From positions 1 to 64,000 of the forward strand of contig WTXG01000194.1 of the NCBI GenBank assembly GCA_022496185.1: a stretch of DNA of 64,000 nucleotides, in the 5' to 3' direction. The notes below the pieces were generated by a model. That model ran no database searches and was not told the DNA's origin. It saw only the letters and a list, made by a program, of their open reading frames with translations. Position 1 is the first letter of the stretch. Every line of letters starts with the position of its first letter. The position numbers and the translations under genes were made by a program. The DNA is from Multifurca ochricompacta. Lineage: Eukaryota > Basidiomycota > Agaricomycetes > Russulales > Russulaceae. Of the stretch, positions 46,358-58,637 are shown piece after piece.

Positions 46358-49300
46358 ATGACCTTGATGTCTTTCCTTTTCTCTCTCTTGTTTCCGGGGT
46401 ATATTTGTTACTCTCTCGGAAGGATTCCTCTCTCTCCCCCCCCCTTACCCATTTCCGCTGCTACGTAGTAGTAGTATGTTTTTTTTTCTGGGTTTCCCCA
46501 AACATTACTAGCAAAGTTTATACTTTTTTTTTTCTACGTTCAGTAGTTTCTAATAGTAGTTGCAAGCAACGAATTCAATCACACGATTCACGGGCTACTA
46601 CCAGTCGGGTCGGGACAAACTTGTACTGTGATCGGGTCTGTTTTATTATTATTATTTATTATTTATTTTTTTAATCATTGGGTAGGAAAATAAGCGACTG
46701 ATTAGTAATGGAGCGGGGAGGGTTTCTAAATGTCATCTGACCACAGGACACAACAATCCAATTAGTGGCGGGCGGCGGCGCCAACTTTGAGGGTGTGTGA
46801 GAAGGAGATATTGGCATAGAGACCAAAGGAAGAGAAGGGAAGGGAAGGAAATGCTGTCACTTCAACTTCAACTTCCAACTCCTTTGGTCACGGGGGTCAT
46901 GATGGTTCCTGCGCAGTAGAACACACCCAAGAAGGGTGGGGGGACAATGTATCATGATATCAAATATCATTCATACATTACATACATAGCCTCCTCCAGC
47001 CCCTTCCTAGTAGGGAATGGCATAGCGGACCGGACAGACAGACAGCCCAGGGATGATACCCCCCTCCCCTTAAGAACGGAATGGTGGTGTAAACCCTTAA
47101 AGTATATATCCCCTCCACACACACCCTCGCTTTACCGTCCCTTTAGCGAGCGCGGTTAACGGGAGGAGGGGGGGGGAGAAGGAGGAAGGAAAGGGATTTA
47201 ATCGTCATCATAATCAATAAAGAGAGCTTTGGATTTTGCGCCTCTCCTGACATATGACATGTACAATGGAATGGGTGAAATGGACAAATGGACAATGAAG
47301 ACACAGAGACATGGGACATGACGGACGGCAACCCCTCTCCACTCCCACCCTTTCCCCTACCCCTACTCCGTACCCTCCCATCGGCCCCGGTGACTAAAAA
47401 CAAAATCGAGTTTTATTTATTTCATTAAGTCGTTTTTGTTGGTTTTTGTTGTTTTATTACGGGAGAGGAAGATGGGGGAGGAAGGGGGGTATATATTCTA
47501 CGTCAACCCTGGAATCTGATTGGCTGGTTTGTGCTACACGTTTTTTTTTTATTAATTAAAAAAAAAAAGCCCCCGAAGTTGAGCGAGCGAGACAACACTC
47601 TTTTTCTCTTATCTTCTCCCTCTCTCCTCCCCTTTTTTTTTTTTTTCCTTCTTTTCGTATGTTCATTTTTTGTTACGCGGGAGCTGTATAAATTCATTTC
47701 AATCCCGGCTGACAAGATAATTTCCAAGCCCTCTCTCTCAGGGCCATCAGCGGAGTATCAATTTTCTTATTTTCTCTGGTCTGGTGAACAAACACCATAG
47801 AGTGGGGAGGGGGAGGGATTTATTCTAGATTCCCCTCATGATCAGATCAGATCAGATAATCTTCGGACTGCTCCAAGAACCGTTATATTGCATTGCACCG
47901 CTTGTGAGTGGGGGGGGGGCGGGGGGGTAAGGGCCACAACTCCATGTTCAAAAACAAAAATAAGAAAAAACTACTCACGCATGACGAACAACAGATCCCC
48001 CTGACGTCCAAAGTATGTCTGTGCTGTGTGACGTTGAGCGCTATCGTTAGTTGGTGCTTATCGAACCAACCAACTGTCGTTGAATGAATAAATGAATATT
48101 TCATTGATGACGATCGATGTAATGTAACACTTGCGATGGGGGGGATGCGGCGAGGGAAAGGGGAGGGAAGATGGGTGTTGTTCCAGCTACCTTCAGCTGC
48201 CTTGCCTGCCTTGCTTGTACGCAAATTAATTAATACTCGATTAGTCACCTCCGCACCCGCCAATTCTCGGCCCTGGCCTGACCTTTGGAGAGCTGAGTTC
48301 TCATTGCACTTCCGGAACGTACCCCCTCCCCCCCCTGGGTCAGTCAGATCACTGGCGTAGTATAATATATATCTTGCTGGGGGAGTGCTTATCTGCCTTG
48401 AATGGCAATCTAATTTCACAGATTGCTCACCTTGCGTGCGCCCTCCGCACCACCATCATTGATTGACCCCATCACACCGCCAGACCCAGAAGTATTGCAA
48501 ATCCAAAGAATATATTATAATATAAAGAAAACCATCGCCTTCTTTCTTGGGGATTGTAAGGCAGAGAGACAGGACCTTATAGAGGTATCACCACTTCCGA
48601 GTGAATGGCTCTACAAACAAAGAAGGTTCACCAATAAAGTTGACTGACACAACTTTAAAAAGGAATAAAAAGGGTTGCGCCTATAAATTGACTGGGCCCT
48701 TATATGATTGAGAACAGCTTCGGTGCCATAAGCACCTCTGGTCATTAAGCGTTGTTTTATTTTATTTTATTTGTTTCACAGAGGCCCTTCCTTTTCTCCT
48801 TCAGGGATAGGTGGCCGATTGGTTTTTCTTATTAAATACTTTTTTTTTTTTCCTCCGAGACTATACTCGACAACTCCCACGAAAGCTATGGCGTGAGAGG
48901 TAACACCTTCTTTGACAACTAACTCCTCCTCTTTGTCTAGCTTAGGTTTTACACGCATGCATCCCGTAACTGTATAGCAAGAGCCGCGAGGGGTGTTTTG
49001 TTTTGTTTTGTTTGATACTACCCTGAGTTGTTGAGTTGTTCTTGATCAAAGCGTGGTTACTAAACTGTCACATTAGCCGTGTACCCACGCCACGAGGTTG
49101 AGGCATCTGGCATCCGCTATTCCCCGCTGTGTGCCTTATCATTTATTTTGCTTTTTTAAAGGAGATGAGAAGCATATGGGTCAATGTGACCACCGTCGAA
49201 CCATCGGAACCGCGAGGTGCGAGAGGTAACTCTACCCTCAAACGCGCACACCCGTCAATCAAAATAGTCGGGATCCCTTGATTGTTTTTACCAAGCGAGA

Positions 49301-51269
49301 GACACAACTCAACCCAACCCTGGATCCGGGGAGAAGTTGCAGCAAATCCCCGGATCCTTCCCCTTCCTTCGCTAGGCCTTAGACCTCATGGGATCCCTCG
49401 GACCCACCACCCGCAAATCAAATCAATGCTCGCCATATGGTATATGTATTGACGGCAAAGCATCCATACCATTCCATCCATGAGACACTCCTTATGGACC
49501 TCGTCTCGTGTGCGCACGTGCCTCACATTCTTACAACTCCGCCCCCTCCGCCCCTCCCTCCCTCCATCATCAACCATCATCATTACGCCTTGGAAGAAAT
49601 ACCCACCCACCCCTGCGAACACCTGTACACCTGTAGCAGTTGGCTGTACGTTGCCTGCACACGCTTGCATCAATTGAAAATCACTTTAGTGGCCCCCCCC
49701 CCCCCCTGAGCGCAGTTGGAAAAAAACATCGCCGTTCGCGTATATATATTAAAGGTCGTGGCGAACCCCGTATCTCCAGTTGGGTTTGGCGACTTGGCAT
49801 GGCGGGCGATAAAGTATGGACGGACGGACGGATTGCGGAAACTTTGGTTCAGCAGCTCAGCAGTTGTTTTTTTTTTTTTTTTAATTCGGTGTATGAGCCT
49901 TTTTACTCTCGACGTTTACGCGTGAGTGGCCCTGTCCCTGTCCCCCTAACTCGTGGTTAAGTTGCGCGCGTGATCAAAAAAATCCGTTCGTGAGAGTGTG
50001 AAAAATCCTCATGGCATGGCACGCGAGGGAAGGGGGGGGGGAGGGGGGAGGGGGAAGGTAGGAACGACATTAAGGGTGCAAATAATGCGGAAAAGAACGG
50101 TGCGTAGTATACGTGTGGCCGTCATCGCATAGTGGATTGGAATCTCATCTCCCCTTGCCCCCCCCTGCGCTTCGCTGCGCCTCGCCTCGCCTGTCATCAT
50201 CACATCACGACCTCTTTTGAACCGCGCGCGCACGGTGCAACGAAACCAACACCAGAGTTTCACAAAAGTGACATAAACCAACGCGAGTGGCTTACTGAGC
50301 CATAAGCGCATTCCCTCCCCGGCTCCCTGGGATAAACATCCCAACTGGCATGGACGTCGTATGCGCCACCGCAACCAGCACAATATGACATAACATAAAC
50401 TTCTTTTTCTTTCTTTCTTTTTTTTTTTTTTTGCAATTCCCCCCTAGTTGAGTTAATAATGTGCAATGAAGGGTTTCGAAATGATTCTTTGGCGTGCCCC
50501 CCCCCCCTCCTCAGCGAGCGACAGAACCCCCGCACCTCCTAAATCACGAAGATAATGACGGCGTGTGTGAGGGAAATCCTTAAAGCGGGCCTTGGATGAT
50601 ACTTTTCGAGAAAGTGTTATCAGGCGGGGGGGGGAGCACTGTACACGATTATTTTTTGAATGGCTTGAGAGGGCGGTGATTTGCCACGCGGGGGACAACA
50701 CCATAGTCATGCGCATGTCCGGTTCAACTGATTTCGACTCCCAGAGTCATCGGCTGTTGGTCGTTGTGTGACTTACAGTTGCAGTAGAAACCGACACACA
50801 CACACACACACACACACCCTCCCTACCAGTAATCCAAACACTTCAAAAGTCCTTGGCATCAGATTAGCTCACCTCGTCGCTGCTCGCTCAATGTGGAATA
50901 TGAGGATCAAAGGGGAACTCTGGCTTGTGAAGCAACATTGTCGAAATTTGGGTGTAACACCCAACCCTAGCCAGGTGTCATCCGTTAAGTTAAGTAGCAT
51001 TTAAAGGGACGTCTAAGAATCGGGTAAAGGCCGGGCTAGCACAGAGATTACGTAGGGATGAAGTTATCATTTCGCAAGTTCTCTTAGACTCTGGCACCAA
51101 AAGGGGGGTCGTGGTACGTTTCCACACGCGTCAAAAGCTAAGTTTACGTTTCTTGTCTTAAAAAAACGCTTGATTCCGGATGCAGGGGTTGGCCCAATGA
51201 CTGTCACTATCGACGAACAAAGACAGCATTTGGAGTGAAAAAATAAAAATAAAAACGTCACGTGATACA
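46358..51269. other. 4.9-kb gene-poor region rich in homopolymers
   Basis: No supported gene on either strand. Poly-G/poly-C and poly-T runs recur (for example 47160-47173, 47920-47937, 49693-49707, 50030-50050, 50410-50432, 50497-50508), with a CA repeat at 50793-50817. The segment adjoins the decayed duplication arm. Confidence 0.6.
50793..50817. repeat. CA microsatellite
   Basis: A pure run of about twelve CA units, in the gene-poor region. Confidence 0.9.
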
Positions 51270-51399
51270 ATAAGCAAGTCAATTAGCAATGCTCATATTT
51301 AGAATAGTGCGAGATCAACGTACTCATTTAAAAAATGCGGTATATGTCCTTGTCCTGCATCATTACACGGCAAGTCGAGGTCGCTGAATCATTCTTCCA

Positions 51400-51940
51400 C
51401 AGCCTGCAATCTTACATGATGATGAGGAACCCGGAGTCACCGAGGAGGCAAAGGCCATCTTTTACGCGCAGGCCGAATTGTCTGTGCGACAAATTTTTAT
51501 TATTTACCCCTTTTTTTGGGGAGCACATTCGTGACGTGACGATCGTTATAACTTCTTCTAGGGAGAACACATCCCACTCGTCTTGCATCCGGTGCTGTTC
51601 AAATACCTCCTCAAAATTAATATCAGCAATCAAGCCATCGATCACGATTATGATCTCCCACCCGAAGAAATAACTTCTCCCTCGTGAACACTCTCAAACT
51701 GGAGAACCTTCAAGGATATCCACAGACCATTGACGTTCAGGCATCGGAGAAATCCCCCAGCCCAGCTATCGGAATCACCGTGCGAGATGTGCTGAGGACG
51801 ATAGGAAACCCTCGCGCAGACGGAAGGAGTTGGCGTGTAGGATATAGATTACCTGCGTGGCAGGAACAGGCTCCAGATCTTTCCGAAACTCTTCCGATGC
51901 TTCTTCTGTCCATCATCATTCCTACAGAATCCTTGTGAGT
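51400..51940 (+). pseudogene. DUF6699-like gene fragment (duplicate)
   Basis: This corresponds to exons 6-7 of the gene at 23051-25137. Recognisable pieces are ILHDDEEPGVTEEAKAIFY (before the former intron), the LPPEEITSPS stretch, NTLKLENLQGYPQTIDVQ and GITVRDVLRTI. A deletion next to LPPEEITSPS brings in a stop, and the segment equivalent to TKLNPDERAAVDAAF is missing. There is no upstream half of the gene, so it cannot encode the full product. Confidence 0.8.
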
Positions 51941-52140
51941 CGAATGTTCAGCCCCATTTTTTGCTTGCTCAACTTTGCAAACTTCTATCATCTAGGGATG
52001 AATCACCCTAACTGGCCCATTAAGGATCCTGATTAGGTGACAGAGGCAGAATTTAGCGTACTTGAGTACATAACAAGGTACATAAATGTAGGTTAGAGTA
52101 GGTTAAGAGTAAAATTTTCACGAAAACATTTATTACATAT

Positions 52141-53588
52141 TCATGCCATGAATGGGCTCTGAGACAATCTCATGCTGTAATCTTCATTGACAGCATTTAC
52201 TTTCACAGCGCGGCCAGCCTTTTTTAGAGCAGTAGCAACGAGCTTTGAAGGGTCAAAGTTCGTGGTGCTCTCTCTAGAGGATTCTTTAACATCCACTTCA
52301 ATTTCTTCCAGCGCAGGCAAAACACCTGACGCATGACCCCTTCGGAGGAATTTTACAAGATCCGGCACTGCATCTATATCCACCCGGAGTTTATTCGCGC
52401 TACGGAAAGGCTTGAATATCGAATGAAGTGGAATATTGCTTCCGGTCATTGGCGAATCCAGGAAGCCTGAGGACAAGTTTCTCTGCGGCGGCGAGTGCCA
52501 TGGCAAGCACGCCACAGGTGTCCTGCATCATAAGCATACTTCGAGGGTACGTTGTCCCTAAGATGCATATTTCGAACGGAGGATATCCGTGCGTGTCTTT
52601 GTTGAACGAATGCCCCCGCATGCAGAAATGGAACCGGTGACCAGGGAGAATTGCGTGGGCTACAGGATACTGCTTCTCTGCCAGCACACCCAAAATGAAC
52701 TTGTACATGCCCGCGATTGAAAGCCCTGGTCTATCATACAATGAAATTTTGAGGAGTCTCAGGGGGACGGGAGTATGTCCAGAAAGGAGTTCCTCCAGAT
52801 ATTCTCGATTTCCTTTAAGTTCTAGTTCTGTCAAGCTGGCGAGCGTGATAATCTCGCTACTCGGGGTGTGAGGGAACACCGAGTCGTCAATTTTAGGGTA
52901 GTCGGACGCAAAAGTCATTTTGACCCGACGTAGCTGTTGCATCGATTGCAAATGGGCGAGTAACACTCGAGGAGATAGGCACGACACCCTGCTATCGATA
53001 TCCTCCAAACTGAGTTCGACAAGGCTCGTGGCCGATAGTAATAATGGCGATAGTATGGGGAGGGCTGCGGGATCAATTTCAAGAAGGCGCAGACGCGGAG
53101 CAGAAACTCGGAGAAAAAGTCTTGGGAAGTTTCAGCTCGCAGGAACAGATTGTGAGATCATCCAATATTGGAAATGGGGAATTAAGCGCGGTGAGAAGGC
53201 CGTTATACTTGTCTACCGAATCCAATAGGTGGAGCTTGTGCACACGGTCTGGGTGTTTCTCGAGCGCGAACCGTACGCTTTTCTCATCCAAACCGCTCAT
53301 GAATCCTTCATAGACGAGGAGAATCGGCAAAGATGGAAAACAGGCTATCGTTCGCCGAACATGCAACATGTGCTTCTTGTAATAGAGAAACAAATCCAAC
53401 CGGGCCGCCGATGCAAGTACGACACGTCTCCACCTCTGGCACACATGTGCAAGCCTATGCCATCCGCATGTGCGGCCGGTCCAGTATTCCTCATAAGAAT
53501 TGGAATGGGAACTGCCATAGAGAGACTTTAGTCTGAGTTGGATGCAAGAGAATATTTCCACTAGAATATCATCGGACACTTTATCCAT
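52141..53588 (-). pseudogene. F-box gene pseudogene (duplicate of 21357-22829)
   Basis: It starts MDKVSDDILVEIFSCIQL and aligns with the intact F-box gene throughout. An extra T in a T run near 53115 shifts the frame after LKLPKTF, so the frame ends at 53079. A second disruption near 52430-52460 (altered sequence around ANDRK) shifts the frame again before SIFKPFRSANKLRVD. The F-box itself is intact, so a truncated F-box-only peptide of about 165 residues could still be made, but the full protein cannot. Confidence 0.85.
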
Positions 53589-53760
53589 CGGTGAAGGCAG
53601 GCAGTATCTGGATGAAAAGTCCCCGGTCAGCGAAAGTCAGTAGGACGAAGTAGGGAAGGTTCATACCGTTGTGGTACTCCAATGGCGACACTCATATTGC
53701 TCGGTGGGTGAGGTTCAAGTATGGATTCAAGTGTGGGGAAAGTGGGAAGAGGGGCCAAAG

Positions 53761-54565
53761 TGGACATGTGACGTAGGGTGTAACGTTTTGCAAGCCTTGA
53801 TTACATGTAGGGTAGTTTTCACATATCTTCTTCGTTTGTAACAGGAGTGACGTCCTCAACACGACGTCACTCTTCAGCTTTCTTATTCAAACCCGTAGGA
53901 CTACGTCTCAGTATCTCCCAGTCTTGAGCTTCTGTATTCTACTTAGCTCTCAGACCAGGAAACCCAGCTTGTCTTTTCTTTGCCTAAGTTGCGCGCTGAA
54001 GCAATTGTTTCATCACCCAAACTAATTATCTTGAAACCAAGTGACAAGAGCTTCAAACGTAACATGGGGTGTGGCCGGTGACCGATGATTGGCGTACTGG
54101 TTTCAAAAGAAAAGTCAGATATCAAATAGTATCCAGTGCCAGTTCAAGTGGACGTGCTAGCTGGTCATACTTTCATGCGGACATTGCCGTCATCTCGAGA
54201 ATCGAGCCATGCGTATCCCCAACAGCGTTTTGATAATGTTCTTCGAAAATCATGAAAGTCATGATATACCACCCTCGTGTATCTCACCCGCACCCGCCTA
54301 ACCCGCCTACCATTCTCTCATACAACGCTCTACTACTGCCCTCTCTGCCCAGGTTTAATTTTTTAAAAAGGGATTTCGGGTATCGGCGGTTCACGTGAAC
54401 CATATGGCGGGTTCTTGGCTTATGTAACCGTGGCGTCACAGACCGGACCACGAATCGGCTCGGACGGACCATACTGATTATTGAACCGGGCCGGCTTCAA
54501 TACTTGGCACCCTCAGCGCAACCTCGCAAAAAGTTTAGTGGTTTTATTCCTACTCCTGCTCTGCG
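53761..54565. other. Intergenic region
   Basis: About 800 bp between the duplication arm and the E2 gene. A gacgtc-containing inverted pair (gtgacgtcctcaacacgacgtcac) lies at 53847-53870. No coding frame is supported. Confidence 0.55.
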
Positions 54566-56538
54566 ATGAGTCTCCTGCGCCAAACGCGATGTGTGATCAG
54601 CAGGCGGAGACAGGTCGCTTACTTACACGTATCACCAGCATGGTGGGCGGCTCGCAAGGTACTTCAACAGTTCAAACTTGCGGATATTGGAGAAGGCATT
54701 ACGGAGTGCGAAATAATCAAATGGTGTGTACCTTCTGTAACTTCTCAGCTCTCTAAATGAAGGGGGGTGCAGTGTGGGGAGAGATTTTTTCTATGTGGTT
54801 TTCTCGCGTTCTCATTTTATTACCCTCACAAAAGCATTAAATCTTAAGCCACTTTCCCCCCCCCCTGTCTCGCGCGAAACCATGCCCTGATGGCCTGTCT
54901 TATACAGGAGTGTATCCCCTCAGTCCCTCATTGGAGCCTTCGAGCCGCTCTGTGAAGTGCAAAGTGACAAGGCGAGCGTGGAGATCACGAGTCCGTATGA
55001 TGGTACCGTCAAGGAAATTCTTGTGCAAGAGGGACAGGTGGCCAAGGTTGGAGATGGACTGTGTGTCATCGAAGTAGACGAAGAGGCATCCGATTCATCT
55101 GATGTACCAACGTCTGAATCCCCCGATGCAAGCACAAATGCGGCGAACCCGTCACAGCAGCACCAGGCGCCAGAGCGCGCCTCTGAACAGCTTGAGCGCT
55201 CCGTTGTTGTCGAGGCACAGCCGGCGGCGGCAGAAAAACCATCCGTAGCTCGTCCCTCACATCCGCTTAATTCGAATGAGCTGGCGTCCACTGCGTCATG
55301 GTCTGGAGATTCGGCAGGGACAGTTGTCGATGAGAAGGCGACGGAGGTGGAGGTACTTGTTCTACCTGCGGTGCGCTACTTTGCGCGGCAAAGCGGAGTG
55401 GATATTTCGTTGCTCGCTCCAGGGAGCGGAAAGAATGGACGCGTTGAGCGCATCGATGTCGAACGGTACTTGGCAGGTGGCAAGCCTGCTGCGAGTGAGC
55501 AGCCATCAGCTGCTCTGGCCTCTCCCCCGGCGGAAGAGGATGTCGTCGTTGAGTTGGGACGGACACGGTATGGGATGTGGAAGGCGATGGAAAAGGCACG
55601 TAGCATTGGCTTGTTTTCATTTCTTCTCGATGTTTTATTCTCATCGCCTTTTGCCTCCCCCCCCCCCTCCCGCCCGTGTCGTCCTCTACAGAGTTTAGAA
55701 ATACCGCACTTTGGGTGAGTATTAAAAGTTCGTTCGCTGCTGGACAGTTTGGCCTCGTGAGCATCCGCTGACACGCATTTAGCTATTCGACATCACTAGA
55801 TCTGACCACGTTGCATACAATACTTCCCATCCTTAACGCGAACATACCCCAACATTATCTTCCGCCCTCACAAAAGCCATCGACTCCACCAGCTGCCTCT
55901 CCTTCGTCTTTCTTTCCCGTACCTGCCTCTCCTGTCCCACCAGCATCAGGCACATATGACAAATTAACGTATCTACCCGTCCTCCTGAAAACGCTTTCCA
56001 AGGCAATGCATTCGTGGCCTATCTTCCGCTCGTCCATCACACCTGGTATCGTTTCGAGTGGGAGCAAGCCGACGCTGACCGTCCGCCCGCACTCGGATAT
56101 CAGCATAGCGTTGTCGACTCCGACAGGGCTATACACTCCTACCGTCCGTGCGGTGGACAACCACAGCGTTTATAGCCTTGCTTCGACACTCAAACATCTC
56201 GCCCATCTTGGACGCCAAGACCCCAGCGGGCTCACGCCTACCGAGCTGCCGCGACGCGGTGGGACACTGACGGTGAGTAACGTGGGTGCGATCGGCGCTG
56301 GAGAGAGCGCGATGCCCGTTTTAGTGCCCGGAGGCGGCGTCGCGATCGTCGCTCTCGGTCGTGCGCGTGGGTATGGGACGTCGAACGGGGTGACGGGAAA
56401 GGTGAGCGGAGGTTGAAGTTGGGGATCAGCTGGTCGGCGGACCATCGTGTGATTGAAGGCGCGGAGTTGGCTGCGTTTGTGGAAACGTGGCGCGGGTATG
56501 TGGAACAGCCAGAACGGATGATAGCAGAGGGAGTGTGA
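54566..56538 (+). CDS. Mitochondrial branched-chain 2-oxoacid dehydrogenase E2-type acyltransferase, frameshifted
   Basis: Exons 54566-54723, 54908-55595, 55692-55714 and 55783-56538 encode about 541 residues if one missing base is allowed for. The N-terminus is Arg/Ser-rich (MSLLRQTRCVISRRR), fitting a mitochondrial presequence. Next come a lipoyl domain (FKLADIGEGITECEIIKW, EVQSDKASVEITSPYDG, with the lipoyl Lys in SDKAS), a linker, a subunit-binding domain (VRYFARQSGVDISLLAPG) and the acyltransferase domain (GGTLTVSNVGAIG, WSADHRVIEGAELAAF). E2 of this type moves branched acyl groups to CoA in valine, leucine and isoleucine breakdown. Intron 2 (55596-55691) must use a GC donor to keep frame. 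Near 56365 the frame changes by one base between GRAR and WVWDVERGDG. The active-site motif reads HxxxEG, whereas HxxxDG is usual. Confidence 0.85.
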
Positions 56539-57345
56539 TGGGGATGAGAATGAATGAGAATAATAAAATGGAATCAAGCAAGGGACGAGGGCTCGGACCG
56601 GACAGAGAACCGGCTACAATGACTAAACGTCACTTCACTTCAACGAAATGGAATGGCTGATTTGCAGATGAGTCAGTCGGGGCGATGTGCTTTCGTGGGT
56701 GGTGTGGGTGCTCCCACGTTGAAATCTACAGTACAAAATGTTAACAATTGTTCCATTCCCATTCTATTACCGTGCCTTTTTTAAAACAAGGGTGTCAATA
56801 CTGGCCGCAATGGGGGCACGCCGCCGATCGAGCGAACGGATATTTATTATTATTAATTATGGGAGATGCCACAACTACCCTGAAACACACACCAACCGTA
56901 TGGGTGGTGGTTGGGGTGTCCATTTACATTTATTTATCGAGGTCTGTCTCATCGAATCATCGTTCATATGAAAGAGCTTCGCGAATGACGAGGACCGCGC
57001 TTCGCTTTTTTTCTTTAGTTCTTTGGTTCTTTTTTTTTTTGGACAGCCAGCCCGGTCCCGCATGGTATAGCGTGTGCCGCCCCTTTTTATATTATTATTC
57101 TGACCGCCGACCCTTCCGATAGGGTCTTTTCCCGCCGCCGCCTCCACCAATTCCAAGTTGCCCCTCTTTTCCTTCCTTCTTTCTTTCTTTTCTTTCTGAG
57201 ACGGGGCACACGACGCGAAGGGGCGACGGCACAGCCCTGATACGTTTGGTTTGGCATAATGCCTCGCCTTGGCGAGCTCCGGGACGGCGGAGGAAAAGGT
57301 GTTTCCCCTTTCAGCTCTCTGGATCGGTATCTTTTACTTTATTGA

Positions 57346-57377
<32 letters not shown>
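57346..57377. repeat. AAT microsatellite
   Basis: About ten uninterrupted taa/aat units in the E2 to Rab intergenic region. Confidence 0.9.
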
Positions 57378-57378
<1 letters not shown>

Positions 57379-58362
57379 GGTTAAGGTTAACGCTTCCGCT
57401 TTGCTTTGCTATCCCAATGGTATGGTATGTACGCCAATAGTATGTACAACCAATCAAATGACCACGACCAGATCTGTCCATTACCGTCTGGTTGCCCGTC
57501 GTTTGATTGTGTGATTCGTGGTTTGATTGGCTCCTTTCAAAATGTAAGGGAAGAAATTCTGATGATTAAGGGAGGAACATCGGTGTTGCTTTAGGGCGTT
57601 GTCAACCTGCCAGATTGCCTTTGTGGTTATAAGGGTAAGATGGAACCGAACGAAAGGGAGCGAATGAAAAAATAAAATAAAGGAAGAAAATACAAGATAC
57701 AGTTGTGCTTACTTGGTGTGTGTGTGAGTTGGTAGAGACCATCCAACCCACGTGGTTTCAGAATTGTGCCTGTTTGGTGGTTACCATGGGTGAGGAGGGG
57801 TTAACCGACCGGCTGACCGGGAACTTGTTGGCCTAAGCTGTGCACTGCACACACATACAAAGTAGCACAACACAAGGAGCGAGAGTCGGTCTCGGCTGTT
57901 GTACGGGTACGGGTGCATGGCTCATGAAGGCGAGAAGTCGTGGATGCAGGTGGACATTCCTTTCGGAGCCTTTTTCCTGCGTCTGCGTTTCATTCGCTGA
58001 GTTGGTTCGACCCACAACGCGCTTCCTCTTCTTTTCTGTTGTAATTGTAATTGTAATTGTTGTTGGGACTGTATTGTTGGTACCGTCATGCGTGCTTCGT
58101 GGTCGAGGGGCTTCGCAACCTTTTATTTAAGTCAGTACTTTTTAAGATTTCCGGTGACCGGTGAGAATTTAACTCCGTCCGGTGAATGATCAATGGCGGC
58201 CGAGTAGTTGAGGTGATAGACCCATGGTTGGGTGGTACAATACCCCCAATGTTGTTTGGTTAAGTCTCAGGCGCTCATGCATGGGTGGGCTATGGACGAA
58301 CGTCCAGTGAGGGATACACCCACACACATGAAAGGTATTGTTAGCGCCCTCTCTTACAGCTC

Positions 58363-58381
58363 GGGGGGGGGGGGGGGGGGG
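58363..58381. repeat. Poly-G run of 19
   Basis: Nineteen consecutive G bases about 260 bp downstream of the Rab stop codon. A tract of this length is error-prone in sequencing and may form G-quadruplex structure. Confidence 0.9.
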
Positions 58382-58637
58382 ACACTGCTCCTTTCTGTGA
58401 GGCAACCAGCCTGTTCTTGTACAAGTCTTGTAAGTTGACAAGAGTGCGTGAACTGTATGATACAATCGAATATCCTGGTAAACGTTTCCGATCTATCTAT
58501 GGACAGTCCCTCGTAGCAAAGAAAAAAAACAACGACCGAAGGGGTGGAAATGTGAACCAAAGAAAAGGTATAGATATCCCATATATATTAGACGACGTGA
58601 ATGGATGGACGACGCTCGCCGCTTGTCGGCTGTGGCC

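Larger units (their letters stand above)
51270..53760 (-). repeat. Right, decayed arm of inverted segmental duplication
   Basis: The reverse complement aligns with about 21200-23855 across the F-box gene, the intergenic gap and part of the DUF6699-like gene. Several deletions are visible. One removes about 50 bp equivalent to 23771-23820, and another removes part of the DUF6699 coding region. The junction sequence 'gtgtcgccattggagtacc' (53667-53685, antisense) is shared with 21253-21271. Confidence 0.85.
56539..58637. other. 2.1-kb gene-free region
   Basis: No supported gene. It includes an AAT microsatellite (57346-57377), repeated gtaattgtaattgtaattg (58040-58059) and a 19-base G run (58363-58381) in the 3' flank of the Rab gene. 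Confidence 0.6.
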
